Under the pieces are notes generated by a model, which was given only the letters and a program-made list of their open reading frames with translations, made no database searches and had not been told where the DNA came from. The position numbers and the translations under genes are program-made. A stretch of 40,922 nucleotides of DNA from Rhodobiaceae bacterium (GTDB lineage Bacteria > Pseudomonadota > Alphaproteobacteria > Rhizobiales > JAKPQE01). Below, piece after piece: positions 7,973 through 16,205 of the stretch. The stretch lies in assembly GCA_028278505.1 (NCBI GenBank), contig JANQEG010000006.1, positions 1 to 40,922 of the forward strand. Reading direction: 5' to 3'. The stretch's first letter is position 1. Each line of letters begins with the position of its first letter.

Positions 7973-8424
7973 TCGGCAACGATCTGGCGCCCGGCTTCGT
8001 GCGCGCGCCGGGCCGGACCCTGGCGCCAAGTATTCGGCCAACGGCGTCAGGCATTGGCTCACCCCCCTCCCTGTCCCTCCGCCATGTTGGATTCCTCTGC
8101 GAAAGCAGGAGGTCATTGGAGCGGCAGCAATCCTTCTCCCCCCTTCGAGGGGGAGAAAGCGAAATCGAGGTGTTGGGTGAGCGTAGCGAGGCCAACCCTC
8201 AGATTTCGCAAGAGGGGGGTGTGAGTTTTTACGGGGAGGGAATTGTTACCCCCCTCCTGAAAATTCCAGGCACTTGCCGCCCCTGGCGCGGCGCCAAGTG
8301 CGGGAATTTTCTTCCTCCGCCATGAAGGGGGGAGAGAACGACAGCGGCAAGCTCGGCACACCTCCCCTCCCGCTTCAAGATGAGGGGTCGGGGGTGGGGG
8401 TCAAACAGAAAAAGGAGACCCGAA
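7973..8424. repeat. 452-base intergenic region made of palindromic repeats
   Basis: No gene is seen here. It contains a 40-base segment at 8089-8128 that recurs at 20874-20913 with 38 of 40 identities. TTCTCCCCC (8134-8142) and GGGGGAGAA (8149-8157) form a 9-bp hairpin. A long imperfect palindrome at 8259-8311 has outer arms GAAAATTCC/GGAATTTTC and inner arms CACTTG/CAAGTG. G/C-rich relatives of the GGGAGAGGG family fill much of the rest. Confidence 0.65.
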
Positions 8425-9129
8425 ATGTCCCGTCCGGAAATCGTCGACCGCGAGACCTGGCGCGCGGCGCGCCTCGACCTGCTTGAGCGCGAAAAAGAGC
8501 TGACGCGGCTCCGCGACGAAGTAGCCGGCGCCCGCCGCGCCCTGCCCTGGGTCCGGATCGACAAGGACTATGCGTTCACCGCGCCGGGCGGCGCGCGCGT
8601 GGCCCTGACCGATCTTTTCGGCGACAAGAGCCAGCTCATCGTCATCCATTTCATGTTCGGCCCGGACTGGCAGGCCGGCTGCAAGAGCTGCTCGTTCTGG
8701 GCCGACAGCTATGACGGCACGCTCGCGCACCTGGCCGCGCGCGATGTCGCGTTTGCCGTCGTCTCCCGGGCGCCGGTCGAAACGCTGGAAGCCTTCAAGG
8801 CGCGTATGGGCTGGTCGTTTCCCTGGTACTCGTCCGAAGCCAGCGATTTCAATTTCGATTTCAACGTCTCGTTTCCGCCCGAAAGCGATACCGACGATCC
8901 CGGCGAATACAATTACCGCCCGCGCCAGTTTCGAATGGAGGAACTGCCCGGCACCAGCGTCTTTGCCAAGGGCGCGGACGGCGCCCTCTACCACACCTAT
9001 TCCTGCTATGCGCGCGGCCTCGACGGGCTGAACGCGGTCTACGCCTATCTCGATCTGGTCCCAAAGGGCCGCGACGAGGACGGCCTCGACCACCCCATGG
9101 CCTGGGTCCGTCTGCACGACGAATATTGA
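8425..9129 (+). CDS. DUF899-family thioredoxin-like protein
   Basis: A 234-residue cytosolic protein of the DUF899 family, which has a thioredoxin-like fold. After a charged N-terminal helix the core begins near residue 45 ([17 protein letters not shown]). A CxxC pair, Cys86/Cys89 in [11 protein letters not shown], sits where a redox motif would be in thioredoxins. Later conserved parts include [14 protein letters not shown] and the C-terminal AWVRLHDEY. Biochemical function is unproven in the family. The ATG at 8425 has AAAGGAGA upstream. It is the first gene after a repeat-filled gap and ends 91 bases before icd. Confidence 0.85.
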   Translation: MSRPEIVDRETWRAARLDLLEREKELTRLRDEVAGARRALPWVRIDKDYAFTAPGGARVALTDLFGDKSQLIVIHFMFGPDWQAGCKSCSFWADSYDGTLAHLAARDVAFAVVSRAPVETLEAFKARMGWSFPWYSSEASDFNFDFNVSFPPESDTDDPGEYNYRPRQFRMEELPGTSVFAKGADGALYHTYSCYARGLDGLNAVYAYLDLVPKGRDEDGLDHPMAWVRLHDEY

Positions 9130-9220
9130 ACGAAAGCGGGCCTTTTGCCGGGCTTTCCCATCCGGGGTGCTTCTGCTACAGAACCGCCACAAAAGGGCGG
9201 CGCAGCAGGAAGGGGCCGGG

Positions 9221-10432
9221 ATGGCGAAGATCAAGGTTGACAATCCGGTCGTCGAGCTCGACGGCGACGAGATGACCCGGATTATCTGGCAGTTCATCAA
9301 GGACAAGCTGATCCATCCCTACCTCGATAACGATCTGAAATATTTCGATCTCGGCATCGAATCCCGCGACGCCACCGACGATGCGATCACGGTCGCAGCG
9401 GCCGAAGCGATCAAGGAACACGGCGTCGGCGTCAAATGCGCCACGATAACGCCGGACGAGGACCGCGTCGAGGAGTTCGGCCTGAAGCGCATGTACCGCT
9501 CGCCCAACGGCACCATCCGCAACATCCTCGGCGGCGTCATCTTCCGCGAGCCTATCCTGTGCCGCAACGTGCCGCGGCTGGTGCCCGGCTGGACCGAGCC
9601 GATCGTCGTCGGCCGTCACGCCTTCGGCGACCAGTACCGGGCGACTGATTTCAAATTCCCCGGCAAGGGTAAACTGACCATCCGCTTCGAGGGCGCGGAC
9701 GGCGAGGTCATCGAGCACGAGGTTTTCGATGCGCCCGGCGGCGGCATCGCCATGGCGATGTACAATCTCGACGAGTCGATCCGCGATTTCGCGCGCGCCT
9801 CGATGAATTACGGGCTGGCCCGCGGCTACCCGGTCTACATGTCGACCAAGAACACGATCCTGAAGGCCTATGACGGCCGCTTCAAGGATCTCTTCCAGGA
9901 GGTGTTCGAGGCCGAATTCGCCGACAGCTTCAAGACTGCCGGCATCACCTACGAGCATCGGCTGATCGACGACATGGTGGCGTGCGCGCTGAAATGGTCG
10001 GGCGGCTATGTCTGGGCGTGCAAGAACTATGACGGCGACGTCCAGTCCGACACGGTGGCGCAGGGCTTCGGCTCGCTCGGCCTGATGTCCTCGGTGTTGA
10101 TGTCGCCGGACGGCCGCACCGTAGAAGCGGAAGCCGCCCACGGCACCGTCACCCGCCACTATCGCCTGCACCAGGACGGCAAGGAGACCTCAACCAATTC
10201 GATCGCCTCGATCTTCGCCTGGACCCGCGGCCTCGCCCATCGCGCCAAGCTCGATGACAACGCCGAACTGAAGCGGTTTTCCGAGACGCTGGAACGGGTC
10301 TGCGTCGACACCGTCGAATCCGGTTTCATGACCAAGGATCTGGCGCTGCTCGTCGGTCCCGATCAGAAATGGCTGTCGACCACCGGCTTCCTCGATAAGA
10401 TCGACGAGAACCTGCAAAAGGCGATGGGCTGA
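9221..10432 (+). CDS. icd: NADP-dependent isocitrate dehydrogenase (eukaryote-like dimeric type)
   Basis: TCA-cycle enzyme oxidising isocitrate to 2-oxoglutarate with NADPH formation. The 403-residue length and the opening [20 protein letters not shown] match the homodimeric subfamily shared by alphaproteobacteria and eukaryotes rather than the E. coli type. The substrate loop [20 protein letters not shown], metal-ligand region [20 protein letters not shown] and coenzyme region [12 protein letters not shown] are intact. The ATG at 9221 is preceded by AGGAAGG. It converges on gpt, with only 12 bases between the stop codons. Confidence 0.97.
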   Translation: MAKIKVDNPVVELDGDEMTRIIWQFIKDKLIHPYLDNDLKYFDLGIESRDATDDAITVAAAEAIKEHGVGVKCATITPDEDRVEEFGLKRMYRSPNGTIRNILGGVIFREPILCRNVPRLVPGWTEPIVVGRHAFGDQYRATDFKFPGKGKLTIRFEGADGEVIEHEVFDAPGGGIAMAMYNLDESIRDFARASMNYGLARGYPVYMSTKNTILKAYDGRFKDLFQEVFEAEFADSFKTAGITYEHRLIDDMVACALKWSGGYVWACKNYDGDVQSDTVAQGFGSLGLMSSVLMSPDGRTVEAEAAHGTVTRHYRLHQDGKETSTNSIASIFAWTRGLAHRAKLDDNAELKRFSETLERVCVDTVESGFMTKDLALLVGPDQKWLSTTGFLDKIDENLQKAMG

Positions 10433-10444
10433 GGCGGCGTCCCC

Positions 10445-10948
10445 TCACGCCCCGCCATTCCGCATCGGCGGGGTGAACTGCAGGCCGAGATCCCAGGGAA
10501 AGAAGATCCAGGTGTCCTGCGACACCTCGGTGATGAAGGTGTCGACCATCGGCCGCCCCTTCGGCTTGGCGTAGACGGTGGCGAAATGGGCATTCGGCAG
10601 CATGGCGCGGACCGCCTGCGCCGTCTGGCCGGTGTCGACCAGGTCGTCGACGATCAGCACCTCGGCGCCGCCGCCGGCGCCGCGGGCGACGATGTCCGGC
10701 GCCACCTCCTTCAGCACCTCGACCTGGCCCTGCTTGTCATACTCGCGATAAGAAGCGACGCAGACCGTCTCGATCACGCGGATGTCGAGTTCGCGGCTGA
10801 CGATCGCCGCCGGCACCAGCCCGCCGCGGGTGATCGGCACGATCGCCGTCCAGTGGCCGTGGTCCATCAGCCGCCAGGCGAGCGCCCGCGCATCGCGGTG
10901 AAACTGCTCCCAGGACACGGGGAAGGATTTTTCGGCCGGCACGGGCAT
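10445..10948 (-). CDS. gpt: Xanthine phosphoribosyltransferase
   Basis: Purine salvage enzyme converting xanthine (and guanine) with PRPP to XMP/GMP. The 167-residue protein has the type I phosphoribosyltransferase PRPP-binding loop [15 protein letters not shown] and the phosphate-binding [18 protein letters not shown]. The start at 10948 has GGAG about 8 bases upstream, and that GGAG runs straight into the stop codon of the preceding MoCF-domain gene, so the two genes are almost certainly one transcript. Confidence 0.93.
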   Translation of the reverse strand: MPVPAEKSFPVSWEQFHRDARALAWRLMDHGHWTAIVPITRGGLVPAAIVSRELDIRVIETVCVASYREYDKQGQVEVLKEVAPDIVARGAGGGAEVLIVDDLVDTGQTAQAVRAMLPNAHFATVYAKPKGRPMVDTFITEVSQDTWIFFPWDLGLQFTPPMRNGGA

Positions 10949-10953
10949 CGTAT

Positions 10954-11712
10954 CTACTCCGCTTTGTCAGATTCAAACCGCGCCAGCATGGCGCGCACCG
11001 CCGCCGTGGCCTCGGCCAGGCGCGCCGCATCGCGGCTGCGCAGCACGATCCGGGTCAGAAAACCCTTGTCGTCGAGCGAGGGGTAGCTGCCGATCATGAC
11101 GTCCGGAAAATTGTCCTGCAATTCCGCCAGCGGATCGCCGATCGCCCCTTCCGGCTGGCGGATTTCAAGCGTCTCGGACCCCATCACCCGGCCGGTCCTC
11201 AGCGTCTTCGCCGCCTCGTCGAGCATCGCCTGCATGATCGAGGGGATGCCCGCCATCACATAGACATTGCCGAGCCGGAAGCCGGGCGAGTGCGAGACCG
11301 GGTTGGCGATCAGTTCGGCGCCGTCGGGAATGCGCGCCATGCGCAGCCGCGCCGCCGTCAGCTCCACGTCCCGGTAGCGCGCCTTCATGACGGCGAGCGC
11401 CCGCGGATCGATGTCGATGCCGACGCCGAAGGCGGCGGCAACCGCATCGGCGGTGATGTCGTCATGGGTCGGGCCGATGCCGCCGGTGGTGAACAGATAG
11501 GTGTAGCGGGCGCGCAGCGCGTTGACCGCGGCAACGATGTCGTCCTTGCGGTCGGGCACGATGCGCGCCTCGGCGAGGTCGATGCCGATGGCGGTGAGGT
11601 ATTCGGCGATATAGCCGGTATTCTGGTCCCGGGTGCGGCCGGAGAGGATTTCGTCGCCGATGACGAGCACGGCCGCAGTCACGGCCGTATCGGCATTGTC
11701 GCTGTCGCTCAT
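10954..11712 (-). CDS. CinA-like MoCF-domain protein (competence/damage-inducible protein A family)
   Basis: A 252-residue protein. Residues about 14-175 form a MoCF (molybdopterin-binding-like) domain: [40 protein letters not shown] and [17 protein letters not shown]. The C-terminal amidohydrolase domain of full CinA is absent; the remaining 75 residues match the short family common in this class. In CinA the MoCF domain can hydrolyse ADP-ribose-type nucleotides, but activity in this short form is unproven. The ATG at 11712 has GGAG 7 bases upstream; an upstream TTG is less likely. It is cotranscribed with gpt and diverges from sfsA. Confidence 0.88.
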   Translation of the reverse strand: MSDSDNADTAVTAAVLVIGDEILSGRTRDQNTGYIAEYLTAIGIDLAEARIVPDRKDDIVAAVNALRARYTYLFTTGGIGPTHDDITADAVAAAFGVGIDIDPRALAVMKARYRDVELTAARLRMARIPDGAELIANPVSHSPGFRLGNVYVMAGIPSIMQAMLDEAAKTLRTGRVMGSETLEIRQPEGAIGDPLAELQDNFPDVMIGSYPSLDDKGFLTRIVLRSRDAARLAEATAAVRAMLARFESDKAE

Positions 11713-11919
11713 CGGCGCGCTCCGCTGCTGCTTGATGCTCCTCAACTAGCCGAGGTCGCCTAGCCACTCAAGCTATACCAGCGGTATTTGCACCTGACTT
11801 TGCACACAACGGGAATTTGCTGATCTTCCTCGTGATTTCCTGACCAGCAAGGGGCGGTATCGAATTCCCTTGGTATTGTTCGGCTTGCGCGGCGGCCGCG
11901 CCGCGGTTACGGGGAAGCC

Positions 11920-12633
11920 ATGCTGCTGCCCCGCCCGCTCATCGAAGGCCGGCTCCTTCGCCGCTACAAGCGCTTCCTCGCCGATGTCGAACTCGGCACT
12001 GGCGAGGTCGTCACCGCCCATTGCGCCAATCCGGGCTCGATGCTCGGCCTCGCACACGCCGGCGCCCCGGTGTGGCTGTCGAAATCCGACAATCCCAAGC
12101 GCAAGCTCGCCCATTCCTGGGAACTCGTCCGGGTCGACGACGGTGCCGGCGAAACCCTGGTCGGCATCAACACCGCCCGCCCCAACGGCCTCGTCGAGGA
12201 GGCGATCGGCAATGGCACGATTGCCGAGCTTGCCGGCTATGCGCGCCTGCGCCGCGAGGTGCGCTACGGCAAGAACAGCCGGATCGACATCCTGCTCGAA
12301 GATCCTGACCGCCCCGCCTGTTATGTCGAGGTGAAAAACGTGCATCTGTCGCGCCGGCCCGGGCTTGCCGAATTCCCCGATTCGGTGACGGCGCGCGGCG
12401 CCAAGCACCTCGACGAACTTGCCGCCATGGTCGCGAACGGCGCACGTACCGTCATGGTCTACCTCGTCCAGCGCGGCGATGCCGACCGCTTCGCGCTCGC
12501 CCGCGACATCGATCCGGGCTACGGCGCCGCCTTCGACAAAGCCCGCGCCGCCGGCGTCGAGGCGGTCGCCTACCTTTGCAGGCTGAGCCTCGACGAGATG
12601 GTTGTCGAGCGACCATTACCCATTCTTGAGTGA
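11920..12633 (+). CDS. sfsA: SfsA-family DNA/RNA nuclease
   Basis: A 237-residue SfsA protein. It has an N-terminal OB-like region ([32 protein letters not shown]) and a PD-(D/E)xK-type nuclease core with [20 protein letters not shown]. Originally described as a sugar-fermentation stimulation protein in E. coli, it is now seen as a nucleic-acid-binding nuclease; its cellular role is unsettled. The ATG at 11920 has GGGGAAG upstream. The 207-base divergent gap to the MoCF-domain gene holds only a weak inverted repeat, ATACC-AGC-GGTAT at 11775-11787. Confidence 0.94.
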   Translation: MLLPRPLIEGRLLRRYKRFLADVELGTGEVVTAHCANPGSMLGLAHAGAPVWLSKSDNPKRKLAHSWELVRVDDGAGETLVGINTARPNGLVEEAIGNGTIAELAGYARLRREVRYGKNSRIDILLEDPDRPACYVEVKNVHLSRRPGLAEFPDSVTARGAKHLDELAAMVANGARTVMVYLVQRGDADRFALARDIDPGYGAAFDKARAAGVEAVAYLCRLSLDEMVVERPLPILE

Positions 12634-13040
12634 TTTCGGGTGGTTGCGGCCGTTTCCTGCTATTGTCCCATACGACACGACACAAACGTCATCACCACGA
12701 CCTCTCCCTCGTCTCCACCCGGCTTGTCCGGGTGGTCCATTGGCCCGTCAGCTTGCCAACGCAGTGATAAAACACCGCAAGCGCTTCTGGATGTTGAACG
12801 GCCATTGGACACACTACACGACACAAACACCATCACCACCACCTCTCCCTCGTCACCACCCGGTTTATCCGGGTGGTCCATTGGCCCGTCGACTTGCCAA
12901 CGCATTGGTGAAGGAGTCCAAGCGCTTCTGGGTGCCGATAGGCCATTGGATTGCCCGCATGAAGCGGGCAATGACGACGGAGGAGAGATCGTAACCATCC
13001 CAAAATGCTCTAACCGGACAACAACGGGTCGCTTCTTGAA
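12634..13040. repeat. 407-base intergenic region with a tandem 141-base repeat
   Basis: Two copies of a 133-base unit lie in tandem with a period of 141 bases, at 12677-12809 and 12818-12950. Each carries the hairpin CCACCCGG-N5-CCGGGTGG (12715-12735 and 12856-12876), the string GGTCCATTGGCCCGTC, and ends in GGCCATTGGA. A further hairpin TTGCCCGC-N5-GCGGGCAA follows at 12951-12971. Open frames across the units read as repeated peptides such as MDHPDKPGGDEGEVVVM, a familiar artefact of such repeats. No gene is seen. Confidence 0.75.
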
Positions 13041-14870
13041 TCATTCCGGCAAGTCGCCGGCGGCAAGCGGCCGCGTCGCCCGACCGAGCCAGGCCCGCAT
13101 GTCCTCGTCGAGGAGCGGGGCAAGCGTCGTCCTGACGCGCGCGTGATAGGCGTTAAGCCAGGCGATCTCCTCGGCCGACATCAGGGAAGGCTCGACGAGC
13201 CGAAGATCGATCGGGCAGAGCGTCAGCGTCTCGAAAGAGAGCAGCGGCCGCTCGCCGCCCTCGACCTCCTCGGGGCCGGTGACGAGCACCAGGTTCTCGA
13301 TGCGGATGCCGTATTCCCCGGTCTTGTAATAGCCCGGCTCGTTGGAGACGATCATGCCCGGCTCCAGCGCCACCGTTCCGGTCTTGGCGATCCGCTGCGG
13401 ACCCTCATGGACATTCAGATAGCTGCCGACGCCATGGCCGGTGCCGTGGTCGTAATCGAGCCCGGCCTGCCACAGCGCGGTGCGGGCGAGCGTGTCGAGC
13501 TGGGCGCCGCTGGTGCCGACCGGGAAACGTGCGGTCGCAATTGCGATATGGCCTTTGAGCACGCGGGTGAAGCGGTCGCGCATCTCCGCGCTCGGCGTGC
13601 CGATGGCGACGGTGCGGGTGATGTCGGTGGTGCCGTCGGGATACTGGCCGCCGGAATCGACCAGAAACAGCGTGCCGGGCTTCAGTTGCGCGTTGGTGCC
13701 CGTCGTCACCCGGTAGTGCACGACGGCGCCGTTGGCGCCGGCGCCCGATATCGTGTCAAACGAGATGTCGCGCAGGTCGCCGCTCTCCGCCCGGAAGCTT
13801 TCCAATTGTTTGGCCGCGGCGATCTCGTCGACAGACCCGTCCCCGGCGTTTTCGTCCAGCCAGGCCAGAAATTTCGCCATGGCCACCCCGTCGCGCCGGT
13901 GCGCGGCGCGGGCGCCGTCGGCTTCCACCGCATTCTTCTTCGCCTTCATGGCGATCGTCGGATTGGGCCTTTCGATGAGGGTGCCGCCGGCCGCCTCAAT
14001 CGCATCGGCGACGGCCGCCGGCACCTGGGCCGGATCGGCAATCACTTTGGCGTCGCCGAGCGCGGCAAGCGCGGAGAGGAATTCGCCGGGCTCGGCGATC
14101 TCGGCCAGTTCGGCGAGCGTGCCGCGCACCGAATTGGAGAGCTTGCGCCCATCGACGAAAAGCTGCGGCATAGCGCCGGCCCTGAGCAGCGCAAAGCCGT
14201 GCGGCAACGGCGCGTGCGGAACATCGCCGCCGCGGATGTTGAAGGTCCAGGCGATCGCGTCGGTTTCGGTCAGCACCGCCGCATCGGCGCCGGCCTCAAC
14301 CAGCGCGGCATCGATCCGGGCGAGCTTGTCCGAGCTCGCCTCGCCGGAATATTTAAGGCCGTGCAGGGTGATCGCGCCGAGCGGCGGCGCCGGCCGGTCG
14401 GTCCACACCGCATCGAGCGGATTGTCGTCAGAGCGCACCAGTTCCGCCCCGGATTTCGCGCACGCCTCGGCATATGTCTTCACCTGCGCGCTGGTGTGGA
14501 GCCAGGGATCGTAGCCGATGCGGTCGTCGGCACCCGCATTCTCGGCAATCCACTTCTCCGGCGGCATCTCGGTCAGGTGCTGCGGCTGAAAAGTGTCGAC
14601 ATCGACCTGCGCCCTCACCTGCAGCGTATAGCGCCCGTCGACGAAGATCGCCGCCTTGCCGGCGAGCATTACGGCGAGGCCGGCCGAGCCGGTAAACCCG
14701 GTGAGCCAGGCGAGCCGCTCCGCGCACGCCGCCACGTACTCGCCCTGATATTCGTCGGTGCGCGGCACCAGGAACCCGGTGAGGCCGCGCCCGGAAAGCT
14801 CGGCCCGCAGGGCGTCGAGCCGGGCCGGGCCGACGCTTGGATCGATCGTATTCTCAAAGCTCTGGAACAT
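13041..14870 (-). CDS. pepP: Xaa-Pro aminopeptidase (M24B family, aminopeptidase P)
   Basis: A 609-residue three-domain aminopeptidase P that removes an N-terminal residue before proline. Two creatinase-like N-terminal domains (1-310) precede the pita-bread domain. The five metal ligands are all visible: Asp405 and Asp416 in LVDSGGQYPDGTTDITRT, His479 in GTGHGVGSYLNVHEGP, Glu511 in SNEPGYYK, and Glu525 in GIRIENLVLV. The C-terminal M24_C extension is present, as in the long eukaryote-like form. The protein appears cytosolic, with no signal peptide. The start at 14870 lacks a strong ribosome site. Confidence 0.94.
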   Translation of the reverse strand: MFQSFENTIDPSVGPARLDALRAELSGRGLTGFLVPRTDEYQGEYVAACAERLAWLTGFTGSAGLAVMLAGKAAIFVDGRYTLQVRAQVDVDTFQPQHLTEMPPEKWIAENAGADDRIGYDPWLHTSAQVKTYAEACAKSGAELVRSDDNPLDAVWTDRPAPPLGAITLHGLKYSGEASSDKLARIDAALVEAGADAAVLTETDAIAWTFNIRGGDVPHAPLPHGFALLRAGAMPQLFVDGRKLSNSVRGTLAELAEIAEPGEFLSALAALGDAKVIADPAQVPAAVADAIEAAGGTLIERPNPTIAMKAKKNAVEADGARAAHRRDGVAMAKFLAWLDENAGDGSVDEIAAAKQLESFRAESGDLRDISFDTISGAGANGAVVHYRVTTGTNAQLKPGTLFLVDSGGQYPDGTTDITRTVAIGTPSAEMRDRFTRVLKGHIAIATARFPVGTSGAQLDTLARTALWQAGLDYDHGTGHGVGSYLNVHEGPQRIAKTGTVALEPGMIVSNEPGYYKTGEYGIRIENLVLVTGPEEVEGGERPLLSFETLTLCPIDLRLVEPSLMSAEEIAWLNAYHARVRTTLAPLLDEDMRAWLGRATRPLAAGDLPE

Positions 14871-14953
14871 GAGACCATCGCAACGTGGAACTCATGACGT
14901 TCTAGTCCGCGGACCCTGCGGCGGCAATGGCGTCGATCGGAAACGGACGAACC

Positions 14954-16192
14954 TCAATCGTCCTTGTCGTCGCCGGTGTCCTGGCTGAGTTCCCCGCTCG
15001 CGATGTCGCCGCCCGGGGTGACGCCCGCCTCGCGGAGCTGCTGGTCGGCGGCCTCGCGAATGTGTCTTGCAATCGCCGGGCGGCGCAGGAAAAGCGCCTG
15101 CAGATCGCTCGCGTCGAGCACCAGAAGCTGGCAGCGCCGGCTGGCGATCACGGTCGCCGAGCGCTGCGAACGGCGCAGCACGGCGAGTTCGCCGAAAAAC
15201 ATCCCCTCTTCCAGTTCCACCGCCTCTTTCGGCAACATGACGCGGACGCTGCCCGAGGCAATGAAATACATGGAATGGGCCGGATCGCCGGCATGGGTGA
15301 TGACCGCGCCGGCCTGGAAGGTCTGCGCATGCAGGAGCTTCATGACCTCGGCGATCTCCGGCGCCGTCAGCCCGCGAAAGAGCGGCACCCGCGCCACCAT
15401 CGCCCAGGTGACGACGAATTCGCGCTGATGGATTTCGCGCGCGAACGCGGTTGCAATGATGCCGATCGGTATGGCGAACATGCCGAGCCCGAACACCATG
15501 ACGACACCGCCGACGAGCTTGCCGGCGACCGTCACCGGCACGACGTCGCCATAGCCGACCGTGGTCAGCGTCGCCAGCGCCCACCACATCGCCGCCGGTA
15601 TCGAGCCGAAGCCGTCGGGCTGGATATCGCGCTCGATCAGGTAGAGCGCCGTCGCCGCGGTAATGATCAGCCCGGTCATGATCACCAGACTGCCGACCAG
15701 CGCGTGGCGCTCGGAGGCGACCGCGGTGACGAGCGAGCGGATCCCCGGCGAATAGCGGGTCAGCTTCAGGAACCGCACCAGCCGGAACAGCCTGAGGAAG
15801 CGGAGATCGGCGCCGAAGCCGAAAAAGGCCAGGTAGAACGGCGCGATCGCCAGCAGATCGATGACCGCCGAGGGCTGCGCCGCATAGCGCAGCCGCGCCG
15901 TCAGTTCGCCGTAACGCTGGACCGGCGCGTGCTCGTCGGCAACCCACAGGCGGGCAAGATATTCGACCGAGAAGATGAAGACCGAAATCGCTTCGAACAC
16001 CTCGAACTGGCGCCGATATCGGCTTTCGAGCGACGGCACCGTTTCCAGGATGACCAGGAAGACGTTGACGATGATCAGCCCGATCAGGAAACCGTTGACG
16101 ATGAGGCTCGTCGTATCCCGGACGCCGCCATCCTCGATGACATCGTAGATGCGTTTCTTGATCCGGGCCTTGCGATCCTGGTGTCGGTCCAT
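14954..16192 (-). CDS. Cyclic-nucleotide-gated, six-helix potassium channel (MloK1-like)
   Basis: A 412-residue inner-membrane channel subunit. Helices fall at about 28-50, 64-84, 107-125, 130-147 (S4), 162-185 and 222-250. The S4 carries a basic residue at every third position (R131, R134, R137, R140, K143, R146). The pore loop holds the potassium filter TTVGYGD at 210-216. The cytosolic C-terminus (265-385) is a cNMP-binding domain with FFGELAVLRRSQRSATV, including the phosphate-binding Arg344. MloK1 of Mesorhizobium is gated by cAMP, and similar gating is inferred. It follows alaS by 13 bases on the same strand, probably cotranscribed, though the biological link is unclear. Confidence 0.92.
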   Translation of the reverse strand: MDRHQDRKARIKKRIYDVIEDGGVRDTTSLIVNGFLIGLIIVNVFLVILETVPSLESRYRRQFEVFEAISVFIFSVEYLARLWVADEHAPVQRYGELTARLRYAAQPSAVIDLLAIAPFYLAFFGFGADLRFLRLFRLVRFLKLTRYSPGIRSLVTAVASERHALVGSLVIMTGLIITAATALYLIERDIQPDGFGSIPAAMWWALATLTTVGYGDVVPVTVAGKLVGGVVMVFGLGMFAIPIGIIATAFAREIHQREFVVTWAMVARVPLFRGLTAPEIAEVMKLLHAQTFQAGAVITHAGDPAHSMYFIASGSVRVMLPKEAVELEEGMFFGELAVLRRSQRSATVIASRRCQLLVLDASDLQALFLRRPAIARHIREAADQQLREAGVTPGGDIASGELSQDTGDDKDD

Positions 16193-16205
16193 CGGCCCCG
16201 CTCGC

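Noticed and set aside
9133-9160. Possible terminator AAAGCGGGCC...GCCGGGCTTT after the DUF899 gene
   Set aside because: The arms do not pair cleanly beyond the outer five bases and no T tract follows.
12677-12971. CRISPR-like repetition after sfsA
   Set aside because: Only two long units of 133 bases with similar internal sequence throughout; no short repeats with unique spacers and no cas genes.
12660-12998. A 112-codon minus-strand frame with two copies of MDHPDKPGGDEGEVVVM
   Set aside because: The repeated peptide arises from the 141-base tandem intergenic repeat and is a common artefact of this repeat type.
13143-14897. A 584-codon plus-strand open frame opposite pepP
   Set aside because: pepP has all five metal ligands on the other strand; the antisense frame has none of the marks of a gene.
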